A stretch of DNA of 64,000 nucleotides from Antitrichia curtipendula. Lineage: Eukaryota; Streptophyta; Bryopsida; Hypnales; Leucodontaceae. The translations under genes and the position numbers were made by a program. Of the stretch, positions 24,481 through 36,303 are shown in pieces. Every line of letters begins with the position of its first letter. Position 1 is the stretch's first letter. The stretch spans positions 2,852,001-2,916,000 of the forward strand of contig OX579633.1 of assembly GCA_951230915.1 (NCBI GenBank), given 5' to 3'. Below the pieces are notes generated by a model, which was given only the letters and a program-made list of their open reading frames with translations, was not told where the DNA came from and did no database searches.

Positions 24481-26213
24481 TCTTATCTACCTGGATTGCC
24501 CAGTTAGAAAAAGAAAAGAACATATTGGGTATAAATTAAGCCTATAAGGACCTTGCTTCAAATTTTGAAAATTTGATGAACAAAAACTCAAATTGTTCTT
24601 AAGTATACAAAATATTGTTTTTGTCATTTATATAATTGTTTGTATATTTTTGTAGTTTTCTCTAAAAATTTGTATAGTAATTATAGATTTTCACTTGAAG
24701 ATTGTGTTCTAGAAATATTTTATAGTTTAGTAGGTCAAACATATAGCACCTCGAAAAATAATTTTTAAACTTCCAAAATATTGCAATAAATAAGAGAACT
24801 TTTTTATTCTGAAAATCATTGTGACTTAAACTTAATATTATAATTTAAAGGAAAAAAAATATTCATAAAATTAATAATATTCAATCCTTATCTGCAATCA
24901 ATTTAGAAAGGAATTTTTATTTTTTTAAGGTTATCTTTTAATAAATTTTGGTAAGTGTAGTAGTAGATTCAACCATATGAATATGAATAGATCTTTAAAG
25001 TATATTTTTAAACCTTTGTTTATAAGTCATCAATTAATTATTTTTCAAGGTTATATATATCATTAATCATATAATTAATTTTTAGCTTTTGAATTCTACT
25101 ATGGAAATTGAATTTTGATCCAACAAAGCACATTGAATGTGAGTTTAGTATATCTCCTAGAGCTAGCCGCCTCTAGCCCTACAAACTTTAGTTTGTTGTT
25201 GTTTTTGCTACAAATAACAATAATTAAAATTATTATTATTCAATAGTTATTTTCTTTTTGTTAGTGAATACATTCCATTTTTCTCATGAAGCTCTAAGTC
25301 GCCCAACTACTAAAGCTAAATTACGCTATGTCTTATAAACTATGCTAGATATTCCTCATGCAATGATAAAGATCTTCAATCTCTTGCTTGGTTTAACCTC
25401 TTGCAATAAATGAAGTAGTTAACATCAATTTCATTAAATTGGCAGAATTCCACGACTTTGACTTTTTTGAGGGAGCAAAGCTTGTGAAGCAAATCTATAC
25501 CACTCCTAAATTTTAGAGCTTTGTGTAGATGAATGTCACAAGTTGTGGTGCCCCCCAAATTCCACGACTTCAACTTTTTTGAGGGAGCAAAGCTTGTGAA
25601 GCAAATCTATACCACTCCTAAATTTTAGAGCTTTGTGCAGATGAATGTCACAAATTGTGATGCCCCCAAATTGCACCAATTCGACGTAGTAGACAATGTT
25701 TGAACACATGGAGCTCACAAATTAAACCATTACCCCCATGAAAGTAAGATTAGAAATCAATGTAGTCTACAAATGTGTCCTGGGTTGACGTATATGATTA
25801 CACCCTTTTCAACATGGATTGTTACATCAGAAGAAGGTTAACTCCTGTCTAAAACACCGGCATGAATGAAGCATCTGTTGGGAATGGACCTAAAGCACTG
25901 GCATGCTCCCGATACAAATTAGCCCAGCCTCAAAAATGCCTTTGCTGTGTCTCCTGGATATGAAATGTGGAAAATTAAAGACTTCATATCAATAAATAAT
26001 ATGCTTCTAAAGTGCCTAACTACTACACTTACTGAGATAGTGAAAGCCTTTGTACTGTAGTGTGAGGTTTGACAAATCGCCTGCTACATTCACTTGGAGC
26101 AAAGAAATGAAGAAAAACTGTGAAATCAGCCTCTTTGACTTATTAGAATATAAATATGAGCTACAGAGCTCAGTGTTTTTAAAATGATATTCAATACACA
26201 CAGTGCTGTTCAT
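24481..26213. other. Intergenic DNA
   Basis: AT-rich sequence without a supported gene. The one organised part is the tandem duplication at 25448-25671 (see that entry). A TAAT-rich stretch lies around 24840-25090. Confidence 0.4.
25448..25671 (-). repeat. 112-bp tandem duplication, possibly an LRR gene fragment
   Basis: The unit starting TTCCACGACTT at 25448 recurs at 25560 with only a few changes. On the minus strand both copies can be read as DIHLHKALKFRSGIDLLHKL followed by CSLKKV(E/K)VVEF, which has leucine spacing reminiscent of plant NB-LRR repeats. Because 112 is not a multiple of three, the duplication shifts frame, so no joined protein exists. The duplication is certain; the LRR link is weak. 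Confidence 0.7.
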
Positions 26214-26217
26214 AAGC

Positions 26218-26408
26218 TTTCATGATTCACAGGCGCAATGGGCACTAATCATTTACAGGCGGCATGACTTGACATGTTGGGCTCACAGCATTTTGAGAAT
26301 TGTGGCTCTTTCATGATTCACAAGCGTGGTGGGCACTAATCAATTGTAGGCGACGTACATGACTTTGACATGTTAGGCTCACAGCATTTAGAGATCGAAT
26401 TGTGGCTC
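26218..26408 (+). repeat. 91-bp tandem duplication
   Basis: TTTCATGATTCACA(G/A)GCG begins at 26218 and again at 26309. Both units continue with GGGCACTAATCA, a GTAGGCG or ACAGGCG word, GACATGTT(G/A)GGCTCACAGC and AATTGTGGCTC. It lies about 630 bases past the stop codon of the DCL-like gene and may be in or beyond its 3' flank. Confidence 0.85.
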
Positions 26409-27037
26409 CATTAGGGAATTTATTTTGTGCTGTCCGAATCATTACTCTGTGAAAATGATGCACTTACCTTTGATGAAGTCCTACTTCAGCCTAAACTAGC
26501 AATTTTGGAACTGCACGTACATTCCAATCCTTTTTCATGAAAGATCGAGTGACATGGAGATCTTTCTCTCCGATCTCCAGTGCAGCTGCGTGCTTTCTAT
26601 TGTGACCTAAGTTTCTTTAAAATGGCGGGCAAGGTATTCTAAATTTTTCATAGCTCTCTGCACTTTTAAATGGCACAAACTTTAAAGCTTTGAATTGAAC
26701 ACACCATGTTCACAAACATGAGTCCCATATCCTTCGAATCCATAAACTCCGAAACAAGTTCTGTGTGAGCAGATGATGAGTTAAAAAGCCACATATATGT
26801 ACAGAAGGTGTTTCAAAATCTCAAAAACCATGCTCATGTACACTATATATACAGATAAAGCCTTACAATTTACTATATAGTACTGAGTTTTTTGTCATTG
26901 CTAGCTCGATCTTCCCAACTCAAGCATGCCCTCGACCACTACAGTAGTGTCTTTAACAAAGTAACAGTCTTGTTCAATTCCCTGCGAAACCAACAGAATT
27001 GAGTGCAACAACTAGTTCTGTATATCTCCTTTACGAT

Positions 27038-29359
27038 CTAAGCTTGCCGTGGTTGCTTCGTCGCCCGGTAAACGGCATCGTAACGATCGACGAAACTGGG
27101 GTGGTCCTTGGCCACCTTCTCCTTGAGGCACTTGTGGTAGGAGAAATCCGTCTCGGTGCCGTCTGTGCGCACCACCCAGAAGCACCGCACGTCCTTGAAG
27201 GTCGAATGCCTCTTGATCTACAAGAGTGCTTCCACAAACACCAACAAGTTACAAATCAAGACTGAGGATACTATTCCAATTCATTCAGTTGAAAAGTTAT
27301 TAACGATTCTGACAACGTTTTGTGCAACTGGTTCAAATGAAAATCTAGTCTTGTAAGGACGATTGAATTGCCTGCGAAGTAGTTAAACCTTTGAACTAGT
27401 ATGAATAGTGGATCGTCATGTATTAGCGCGTGGATCTCCAGAACAAGAGGCTGATAATATAACTAGAAAAGATGAAGGAGAAGTCCCGTCTCTTGATCTA
27501 CAAGAGTGCTTACGCAACCACCAACAAAGTTACAAATCAAGAGGATACTCCAACTCATTCAATTGACAGTTCTTACAATTAATTCTGACAATGTTTTGTG
27601 CAATTGATCCAAACAGAAGTCTAGTTTTCTAAGGACGAATGACTTTCCTGCGGATCTTGTTGACAGAAAGTACAATTGATTAGAACGAAAATACCTACGC
27701 CATATATCTTTGGAATTGCGAACAAATTAGATATCCTGACATCTAAATTTTTTTGAAATTGCAAACGAATTACTTTCCAATCGTGATCCAGAAAGGCCAG
27801 AGTGATGGTCACCTTGATATAATCGATGCCGCTGCCCATCTTCTCTTGGGCCTTGGGGTGATACTCCAGTAAGCTACGCACTTTCGCATCGTCGTCTGGG
27901 TGTAACCGAGCGTCGTCTACATTCCTCCTGCACACGAAAAATTCAAGTCCAGTTCACCCATCAAACCTCGAGTCATGGATTCTCTGGGAAAACAATCGAT
28001 CACTAAAACAGGCTACGAATTAGCAGTTGCAACACCAACCGGCCACTAGTTTGCAATGGTTTTGTAGTGGTTCTGTCCTTTCTTATTGCATTACGGTATA
28101 TTATTTGCAAACCATTGTAAGAGTGTTGCGAACTTGTTCTAAAATTCCAGGGCACGGAACCAATGCATATCTATGCCTAAACTGTTGCAAATATTGCACA
28201 ATACTGTTGATTGATTTCTGACGGTCATTGCAAAACCGATACAAAAACTATTGCAATATCAGCTAGCTAGCCTTCCGTACTAGTGCATGAATTTCACATT
28301 CTCTGGAAAACAAAGAATTCTCTTGGATGAGATAGCTATATATTGTTCAAATGCTTACAAGTCCATCAGAATGTTACGCATCGTCTGCACCACGTCGTCG
28401 ACTTCCACGTTTTCTGGGGCAGGGCGTGGCCGCTTGGGAATGCGTGGAGTCTTTTCGGAGGCAACCGGGACTGTAACTGGCTCATCAGGGACATCACCCC
28501 ACGAAGGCTCGGGCTCCAAAGGATTTTCCACTGGAGGCTCTGATACGAGCTCTGATATCAAGCCCCGCTCGGTGACCTTGCTGCCGTTAACGATAACGTT
28601 CACAATATTCTTACCCCCATCGCCATCGCCATCGCCATCGCCATCGCCATTTGCTGCTTTCAAAGGAAGCGGCAACTCTCCCGAGCACTCTTCAATCGTC
28701 AAGTACACATCATTCTGGAGGATTACTGCTTCGGGATTCAACTCCTTGCATAGTTTCGCAATCCTGGGCGCCAGTAAGGGCACCATTGCGGGCGCCACTT
28801 GCTGATCACATGCTACTACCCCTTCTTCCTCCATGGGAACTGCAACTTCGGGCTTCATCTCCTTGCATGGTTCAGAACTTACCACGCTCTGAGCACATGC
28901 TAGTACCGCCACTTCTTCCTCTTTGGCCAGAACTGCAAATTTGGGCTCCATCTCTTCGCATTGTTTGCCCGATTGTTTGACTTTCGCCACTCCCTGCTGG
29001 TCACATGCTGCCGCTTCTTCCTCCATTGGAACTGTGACATGATTGTGCTCCATGATCACTTTGCACTGTTCAGCAATCGCCACCATTCCCTGTCCACATG
29101 CTACCACTTCTTCCGCTGCTGGAACTGCTGCTGCACCTTCGGGCTCCGTCTCGGGCTCCATGACCTCTTTGCATTGCAATTGTTTGACAATCACCACGCT
29201 CTGTACACATGCTACCATTCCTTCTTCCTCCATTGGAACTGCAGTTTCGGTAACCATCTCTAAGTTGCATTGTTTTGCGTTCGCCACTCTCTGATCATCA
29301 CATGCTACCGCTTCTTCCTCCATGGTGGGAAAGCTCTGAGCTTGTGGATTCGTTTCCAT
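27038..29359 (-). CDS. DCL-like protein with DUF3223 domain and N-terminal repeats
   Basis: Three exons, 29359-28359, 27927-27813 and 27217-27038, join in phase to a 431-residue protein ending in TAG. The C-terminal ~95 residues match the DUF3223 family of tomato DCL: SLLEYHPKAQEKMGSGIDYI, then HSTFKDVRCFWVVRTDG, then DFSYHKCLKEKV. Tomato DCL acts in chloroplast rRNA processing; the same domain also ends plant RNA polymerase V subunit NRPE1. The N-terminal ~210 residues are six imperfect repeats rich in EEE, VAC and CKE, not expected in DCL. A (GD)n run near residues 235-245 comes from a hexanucleotide repeat, and a basic PKRPRPAPE segment follows. The start is the first in-frame ATG (METNPQAQSF). 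I see no clear transit peptide, so plastid location is uncertain. Intron 2 carries a duplicated acceptor region. Confidence 0.85.
27212..27640 (-). repeat. Intronic tandem duplication carrying a second splice acceptor
   Basis: Segments 27212-27365 and about 27490-27640 are similar copies. Both have TCTTGATCTACAAGAGTGCTT, an ACCAACAA-GTTACAAATCAAG phrase, an ACAA(C/T)GTTTTGTGCAA phrase and AAGGACGA. On the gene strand both present CACTCTTGTAG followed by ATCAAGAG, so exon 3 has a decoy acceptor upstream within intron 2. Confidence 0.85.
28618..28650 (-). repeat. Coding hexanucleotide microsatellite
   Basis: Five to six units of CATCGC on the plus strand are read on the gene strand as alternating Gly-Asp. 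The run lies between the repeat region and the DUF3223 domain of the DCL-like protein and is likely to vary in length between individuals. Confidence 0.9.
28721..29323 (-). repeat. Six coding repeats of 30-38 residues in the DCL-like gene
   Basis: Residues 13-213 divide into six units. Most open with MEEE or EEV, continue with a (V/A)AC(D/A/G)Q core, a valine-rich stretch, a CK(E/V) or QCEEM word, and close with a VP or AV boundary. Unit lengths are 30, 38, 31, 32, 32 and 38. The Cys of the AC core is kept in all six. Confidence 0.8.
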
Positions 29360-30609
29360 CTGGATGTGTTGCAGTTCAAGGCTAACACACAATGCGGAAA
29401 AGAAGGATTTGGCCACATATTAAAGGAAGGAACTGAAGGAAGCTAAGGATTGAATTGGAATACATGCAATGCAAGTGAATTAAGGGGTTGGAGAAAGATG
29501 GTGTTTCAGACATGACTGTCTACAGGTGATTGACAGGACATGCAGCTAACTTAGCGCCATTGATTAATTTACAATGAAGGTTTTGGTGATTTGAACAAAG
29601 CCAGGGACAAAGTGGCGTCAGGTAATGATGTCGAGTTAATCAAGATGAGTGGGAGTGAGATGGATGTACACTTCTTTAGATGTCACACCGTGATTATTAG
29701 GCCCCGGTTTAGAAGTGTTGAGCACTTGTGAACACTTGTTTTGAGCATTCAATTCTTACTAAGGTAGGAGATCCATAAAGCGACCATCTAAGAGCCAAAA
29801 CCTGAATTTTGGGGAGGGAAAGCTTCTTTGAAATTTCTTTCAGAAAAATTACAAGTGGAATTGGCATCTAACCTAAGTAGTTTCATATTTTTTGAGCTTT
29901 GTGGAATTAGTTATGAAAAATTTGAAGTTGAAAGGGCACGGGGCTCTAAGATCGCCCACCTCCTCAACTCCTCAAGTATATATTGTTTGTACATTGATGA
30001 AGGCTACAAAATAGCAACATGTTCAAATAGTGTATAGTTGAGGAGGTTGACGATTTTAGAGTCACTGTGCTTTTAGAACCTCCTACATATCTTATTGTAG
30101 ATTTGTAGAAGGCTTTCTTTTGTAGCAAAAATTGATTGTATCTCTTTTATAATTTGTGGTTGGTCATTTTATAAAGTAGTCAAGATTCACTTGAATCATT
30201 GTGATTTTTTTTTTGTTAGCTATGAGAAAGATGAAATAGAAAGTCTTTTACTATCCCTTGAAAGTATCCCCTAATAAGGGACATACTTTAATCTTATCAA
30301 TTAATTAACCACCAATCGCAAATCAAAAAATAAATAATAAAACACTTGATATTTGTTTACCCACCTTCTAAAACCAAAACCAAAACCAAAAATATTTTGA
30401 TACAGGTATGATATACCAAATACAAATGTGTTATATGGAAAATTAATATGGTGTGAAATACAAGTACATTGCCCGGGTATAACATTAAATTTATTCAATT
30501 ATTAATTGAGTAGGTAATAAAATAAATTTAGTCACTATCTCTTCAAAAGGGATAATGCACTGTAAGAGTCTTTTACAATTTGATAGATTAAGAGATAACA
30601 TTGAAATCA
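29360..30609. other. Promoter side of the DCL-like gene and intergenic DNA
   Basis: The first few hundred bases past 29359 should hold the leader and promoter of the minus-strand DCL-like gene, but no element was assigned. Beyond 29700 the DNA is AT-rich and includes the fold-back at 29937-30072. Confidence 0.35.
29937..30072. repeat. Imperfect fold-back, about 34-bp arms
   Basis: The left arm (29937-29971, GCACGGGGCTCTAAGATCG and on) pairs with the right arm (30037-30072) with roughly one mismatch in five. The loop is about 65 bases. Arm length and mismatch level would also suit a microRNA precursor, but nothing here shows expression. Confidence 0.6.
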
Positions 30610-30779
30610 TCAATTTTGTTAAATTGGTGCAATTCTGCTATAAAATATTGTGACGTATGTCTTCACAAAGGTCTAATTTGAAGCCGCACACTAGGATATG
30701 ATTATATACATTAATGTTTTAAGTCTAATGTCTAGAAACGTGCCAAACTATTGAAATACCACCAATTTAACAAAATTGA
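30610..30779. mobile_element. 170-bp element with perfect 20-bp terminal inverted repeats
   Basis: TCAATTTTGTTAAATTGGTG at 30610-30629 is the exact reverse complement of 30760-30779. The interior has no open frame. The only direct repeat at the edges is CA, so the target-site duplication is unclear. Size and structure fit a miniature inverted-repeat element. Confidence 0.65.
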
Positions 30780-30799
30780 CATTTGTAATTAAGAATGCT

Positions 30800-31560
30800 A
30801 GTCAACTAAACCCCTTAAGTTCCTTGACTATGTTTTCACTAAAAATGGTCTAAAACTGTCATTTCTAGTACAAGTACCAAATTTTTGAAAAAAAACTTTT
30901 TTTTGATACATGTAACTGTAGGATCTTGTACTATGCTAACTTGAAAACATGTGCTAAGAATTCCAAAAAATTTCACTATGTTGATTGCAAGAATAAGCAT
31001 TCAAATTCACTGAAATCATTTTTTTGACCCTGCAAAAAACAAGGCAAGCAGCTACATTGCACAAGCCTACTTTTCTATGAAGTTTTTTCCAAAATTGTGG
31101 TACTTCTTAGAATTATTTTTTCTAGACAAGTTGGATACATGCTTAAAAATTGTTACATCATTTGAAATTGTACAACATATAGGAAAAAATAGTAAGTAGA
31201 AAGAAGTAGAGAATGATTCAAAATACAAAATTGTTAAGAATTTAGCTATGGAATTGAAAAATGCCAATCCCAATGGTTGCAATGTTATAATAAACAATCT
31301 ACTTCCTCTAATTTTATTTTTTTCAAAAAATATTGAAAATTGAGTAAGATACTTCAAAGTTTATTTTAGAGTAGAGAATCCATAATTGCCCACAAACTAA
31401 AATTCCTCATAACTTTTGACTCATTGATCAAAATGGAATGATTAAAAGATTCCCACGTACATTTATATGTATAAATTTAGAAAACCAATTTCAAATTTTT
31501 GGTTCTAAAAAAATGATTTTTAAAAATCTGCCCAGACTGCCAAAGTTTGGAAAAAAATAA
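30800..31560 (+). repeat. Dispersed repeat A, long copy
   Basis: This is a second long copy in the same orientation as 23785-24480, from CCCCTTAAGTTCC through CATAACTTTTGACTCATTGAT and beyond. It lies 20 bases past the 170-bp TIR element. No coding frame is present. Confidence 0.8.
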
Positions 31561-33540
31561 CATATTAGGCCATAACTTTTGATTTATATTTCCAAATGTT
31601 GTGAAATTTAGTGTATATGACAGACATTCCTTGTCCCTACCTTCTATTTTAATTTCAGCTTAAAATATGCAGATATCCAATCACAAGTACCTGCCCAAAA
31701 TTTCTATGTTGCCAAAAAATGCATGCTAGTCCTTTAGGGGTTAAAAAAGACCTATAATCTAGCAGTTTGGAATATATCATGTGGGGACTTTGTTTTGTTC
31801 AGATTTATTTTGTTCTCAACCAAATCATGCAATATTCTTCACTGATTTAGGTAATATAAAGTTCGGCTTAATTTTCACAATTTTATGATCACTTTAAATT
31901 AGTCAATCCTCAACACTGAATAGAAATTCCTAGAAAATAGATCCATTAAAATATTTATATTTAGAATGCTCGTTCATCATTCAAACAAATTAAATAAAAT
32001 TTTATCATTTTAACCAACTTAATCCTTCAATTGAAGAATGAAACTCAAACTTCAAATCAAATCTCATTTTTGGACAAGTCTCTGTGGATTCAAATTTAGT
32101 TGCATTTTAGTGTGCATAAGTAATTTGCTGCCATCATTTAGGCCTTTAATTTTTATGCCATTATGATACACAATTTTAAATCTACACTCAAAAACTCCCC
32201 CAAAAGTTATTGTTTTGAGACAGGGTAGGCAAAACAGCTCACAATAATCTTTTTTTTCAAACAATAAAATCAAATCATCCTATTTTGTTGCAATATCTAA
32301 GGGAATGCTTTAAATTTTATTTGAAAGAAAATTCTAAATATTTTTTAAATTTGATTAGATAGATAATTTTTAATCATAAAAAATATTACAATCTCTTTTG
32401 ATAAATACCTCAATTTATTTTGTTAAAGAAGTATTTTCTAGCACATCTAAATTTTGTAGACAACCCTTGGGTCATTAAACCCCCTATCATTTTTACTAAA
32501 AGTGATAGTCAAAGTATGTAGGGTCCTTCTGTAGTTAATACCAAGAAGATATAGTTGCATCTTTTTGCCTTTCTGATAGAGAGTTTGCATAGTTGAGTAG
32601 ACCAAATGTGGCAGGATAACTCACTAAAAGGCTAGCCAATAAAACTTTGCATAAGGAAAGTGAACACAATAATCCAGAGAAAGAGACACATGATGATGTA
32701 GGATAAGCATTAGAAAGGATCTTTTTAGATTACTACAATGTGTCCCACCCAAAATGCCTAGTGACATCGTCCACTCATTTTGGTACCTTAAAATTTGAAA
32801 ACGCAAATGGTTCAATATTTATTCAATTGTCAATGTTGATTTGAAGCCCATCTACAATTTCTAATAACATTAAGGATTCCAATTTTTTTGGGGGAAAAAC
32901 ACATTGTTTTTACTCTTCTATAGACTTTTGAGAATATGATTCAATTTTGCCCTTTCAAAAGTCCATAATTACTAATTTAAGATCAATACCAAGTAAAGCA
33001 ATATAATTTCTAGGTGCCTCAATCTACAATACAACACCTAATGAGTCACTATAACAATAACAAGAATGTTCCCTTCATTAAAAAGACTCTTATAAAATGC
33101 TCTATGGAATTTTCTAATCCAATTTGCAACTTTAAAAGTCCATAGCTCTTTATTTAAAGAAGAGACCTTCTAAATAATTACGTAATTGCCTTTGCATTCA
33201 AATTGAGAATATATGTTTAAATTTATAGCTACAATGGTATAGTGAGTTATCTACAATGTGGCTTGCAATGCAAAGGTCTTGCTAAAAAAAACACTGTGAC
33301 ATGAAAAGTGGTCCACTCGTGCACATACCCGATACATAGTGACAAATTGTTCATTTCTCAAAAAAATAGATATAAAAATATGAGTGGGATACACGTGTCA
33401 TTCAACCATTGGTTGTTAAGTTTTTATAGAAATTCTAAAAAAGATACACATGTAATTTTTGTATTGGTCGTTGATTTTTTACATCCAAAAATTTGAGTAC
33501 ATCCCCTAGTGAAATGAATTCATGATTTGTGTTTGAAAAC
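31561..33540. other. AT-rich intergenic DNA
   Basis: I see no gene, RNA gene or organised repeat in this stretch. Short open frames lack motifs and splice context. Confidence 0.4.
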
Positions 33541-33890
33541 CTACCCCAACCCCAAATTTGTGTTCGTGATGTGAAACCTATAGAATTTGCAATTGATATG
33601 GAATATATCTATATGAATTTGTGTGAACACATATGTATTTTGTATTTTGAATGTTGTAATCATATCTATATATGTATTATGTAATTCAAATTTTGTATTT
33701 GTATCCATATTTGGATGATCGAGATCGAATTTGATGGACATCAATAGCTTCAATTTTTTCAAGAGATCGATGGCATTTGGGAAGGTCTTTATTTCCTCCA
33801 ACACAGATTCAATGGCGTTGATTGATTTCTTAAGAAAACCAAATCGACGATAGCTTGAGTATTTTTATTATTTCCATTTTCCATCCAATG
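33541..33890 (-). pseudogene. Possible fragment of an unrecognised gene
   Basis: On the minus strand an ATG near 33884 opens a frame reading MENGNNKNTQAIVDLVF. A one-base shift would join it to LKKSINAIESVLEEIKTFPN, then AIDLLKKLKLLMSIKF and DLDHPNMDTN. The second part has heptad-like leucine spacing as in a coiled coil or LRR. I do not recognise the family. If real, it is a frameshifted remnant or a short terminal exon. Confidence 0.25.
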
Positions 33891-36303
33891 CTAGGGGATT
33901 TATAGGCTGAAGGGAGGTGCATGTAGGGGTGCATGCATCTTTTGGGTGCATAGGCATAGTTGCAATACATGCGAAGTAATATGCTAGCAAACATTATACT
34001 ATATTTTTCTTGGCAAATTGGTCAAGTCAAGTATTGGAATTCATGAAGACAAATTTATTGATGGAAGAGTATAACTCACGCCCATGTATCTAAAAGCCAT
34101 TGAGAAATATGATCAAGCATTCAAGTACATCTCTTTTATTCCACAAACACTGTAGGCGCCATTTTGTGATGTTTAGATGACAGTGTTACTTGGGCTTAAA
34201 CATGCACTTGATGATGATGATGACAATGTCCCTTCAACTTTAGTATACATTTGATGATGATAATGACAATGTCCCTTCAGCTTTGATATAGCCTACATGA
34301 TTTATATATTTATTTTTGTTAGCATTTAGATGAAGGATGTGCATCACATCATCATTAAAAAATGGCGTCATTGAGATTGTTATTTTTATTTCATATGAGG
34401 GTCTGACTCTAAAAGAATGGTTGAAAACAAATCATTGTATTGTATATAGGTATTTTGGCAACTTTTAGCTCTCTATTTGTGATGATTGGAATTTTAACCA
34501 TTAAAATAATTATTTTTGAAATTGAGCCCAACTAATGAAATGAATTTTATGAATTTGTTTCTATTCTAATTTGAAATTTTGAAAATTTCTGAGAATTGTA
34601 CTTTTATTGCAATTTGAATATTGGGCTTATAACCATGTCAATTTTTATATTCAATATAGAATAGTGTAGTGTTTTAGTTCACATTATGATGTTCTATACT
34701 ATAATATATACCAATGGTAAAATTTTAAGTTTTTTCCATGTGTATTTGATGTGTATTTTCATCATTTTTTCTTCAAAAACTAATGATAATTTGAAATTTC
34801 TAAAAAAATCTAAAAAAATCTAAACTTTAAGAAGGTATTTAATTTCATCTTTGAAAAATAAATAGACATTTTTTAATTCTTAAACAACCACAAAATAAAA
34901 TTATTTACAATGAAAAAATCAAATGTTCAATTATATGATTATAGGCTAGTCCTTTAGGGCCAAACCACTAATATACTATGTAAATATTGTTCTACATACA
35001 ACTACTATGTTATTACACATCTATTAGTAATTTAGCCTTTTGAACGTAATTCCTAAAAAAGCCGACATCCTCTAGTTGAATTATGAATGTTTTCAAGACC
35101 TTAAAGCAAGAGCTATAGAAACGGATGAAATACGCAAAATTACAACTAGAAGGCAACGACTCTACATACATAATCTTATAGACTCATCATGCCTTTAGTC
35201 CTACAACCAACTTCATTGCTTTTAGGCATATTATTGTACCGCATGAGCAAATTTGAATACTTGATTAGTGACTACCTAAAACACCACTACTAACGCCTCT
35301 CTTCTTTGGTAATTGTCCAACATGGATATTCTTCTTCTTCCTTCCCTGATTGCTCCAAATGATTCACCTTGTAGTCCTCCCATTTTTGACTCAATTTCAG
35401 GAGAAAGGGGCATTATACTCAAACTAGTTCATAGGACACCATCCAAGTAGTGCCAAACCTTATGATTTTAACCCTTAAACGTCTCCATCCTTTTTTTAAA
35501 TTTTGGCACATTTTTGCTTATATCTTTATACAAAAATTTCATTTATAACAATTTCATGAAATTGGTCATTGAAGAAGGTTGTCTTTTTCAACATTCAAGT
35601 ATTACATTGGATGAATGAGAAGTTAATTAGACTACATACTACCTACGATGCAAGCCCTTTAATCACTGTCTAGAATATGGACGTTGGAGTACTTACGAGT
35701 TAATCCCACATATTTGTTAATACCTATTCCATTTCATAGTTGTTCCACTTCATCTTACCATTTCATAGTTGTTCCACTTCATCTTAGTTGCTCGTGACTG
35801 ACATTCAACTCAAGATTCGATACTTCAAATTTCATTCAAAATTTCATTCAAGGTTGCTTCATAAATCTTGTGAGTTTCTCTTTCACCAGGGGTTTAGGGT
35901 TTGATGCTTATAGGATTAGTTTTTCCTCACCAGATTCCAATCTCACAATGCGAACAAGAACGTTGAGCACGATGAAATGTAAAAGATATTGTAGAAAAAA
36001 TTGAACATGCCCCCCCCATTTCACTGTTTTTATTGTTTTTGGCAAAGTGGAAAGTGTCCAGATGCATAGCAATTCAAAAACCAAGCCATAGGCCTCAAAA
36101 AGCTATCTAATTGTGCATTGAGAGGCTTGTCTCGTCTCGTCTCGTCAATCATGATTAACGACAAACACTAGGAATTTATGCTGGCAACAAATTTTTGGGT
36201 GCAAGCTATAATTTCGGCAAGCTGTAACTCAATCCATTAGAAATGGTCACACAGTCAACTCACCATCCTATTTATTAGTGCGGTCTCGGAAATAGCAGGA
36301 CCC
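33891..36303. other. Intergenic DNA with small tandem repeats
   Basis: No gene is seen. A tandem repeat of about 50 bases lies near 34205-34290 (a TTGATGATGAT phrase then GACAATGTCCCTTCA, twice). A 29-base unit (CCATTTCATAGTTGTTCCAC and on) is doubled at 35729-35786. A TCTCG pentamer occurs three times near 36128. Confidence 0.5.

Noticed and set aside
28287..28805. 172-codon plus-strand frame opposite the DCL-like gene
   Set aside because: It is the antisense shadow of exon 1; its Ser/Pro repeats come from the hexanucleotide repeat read backwards.
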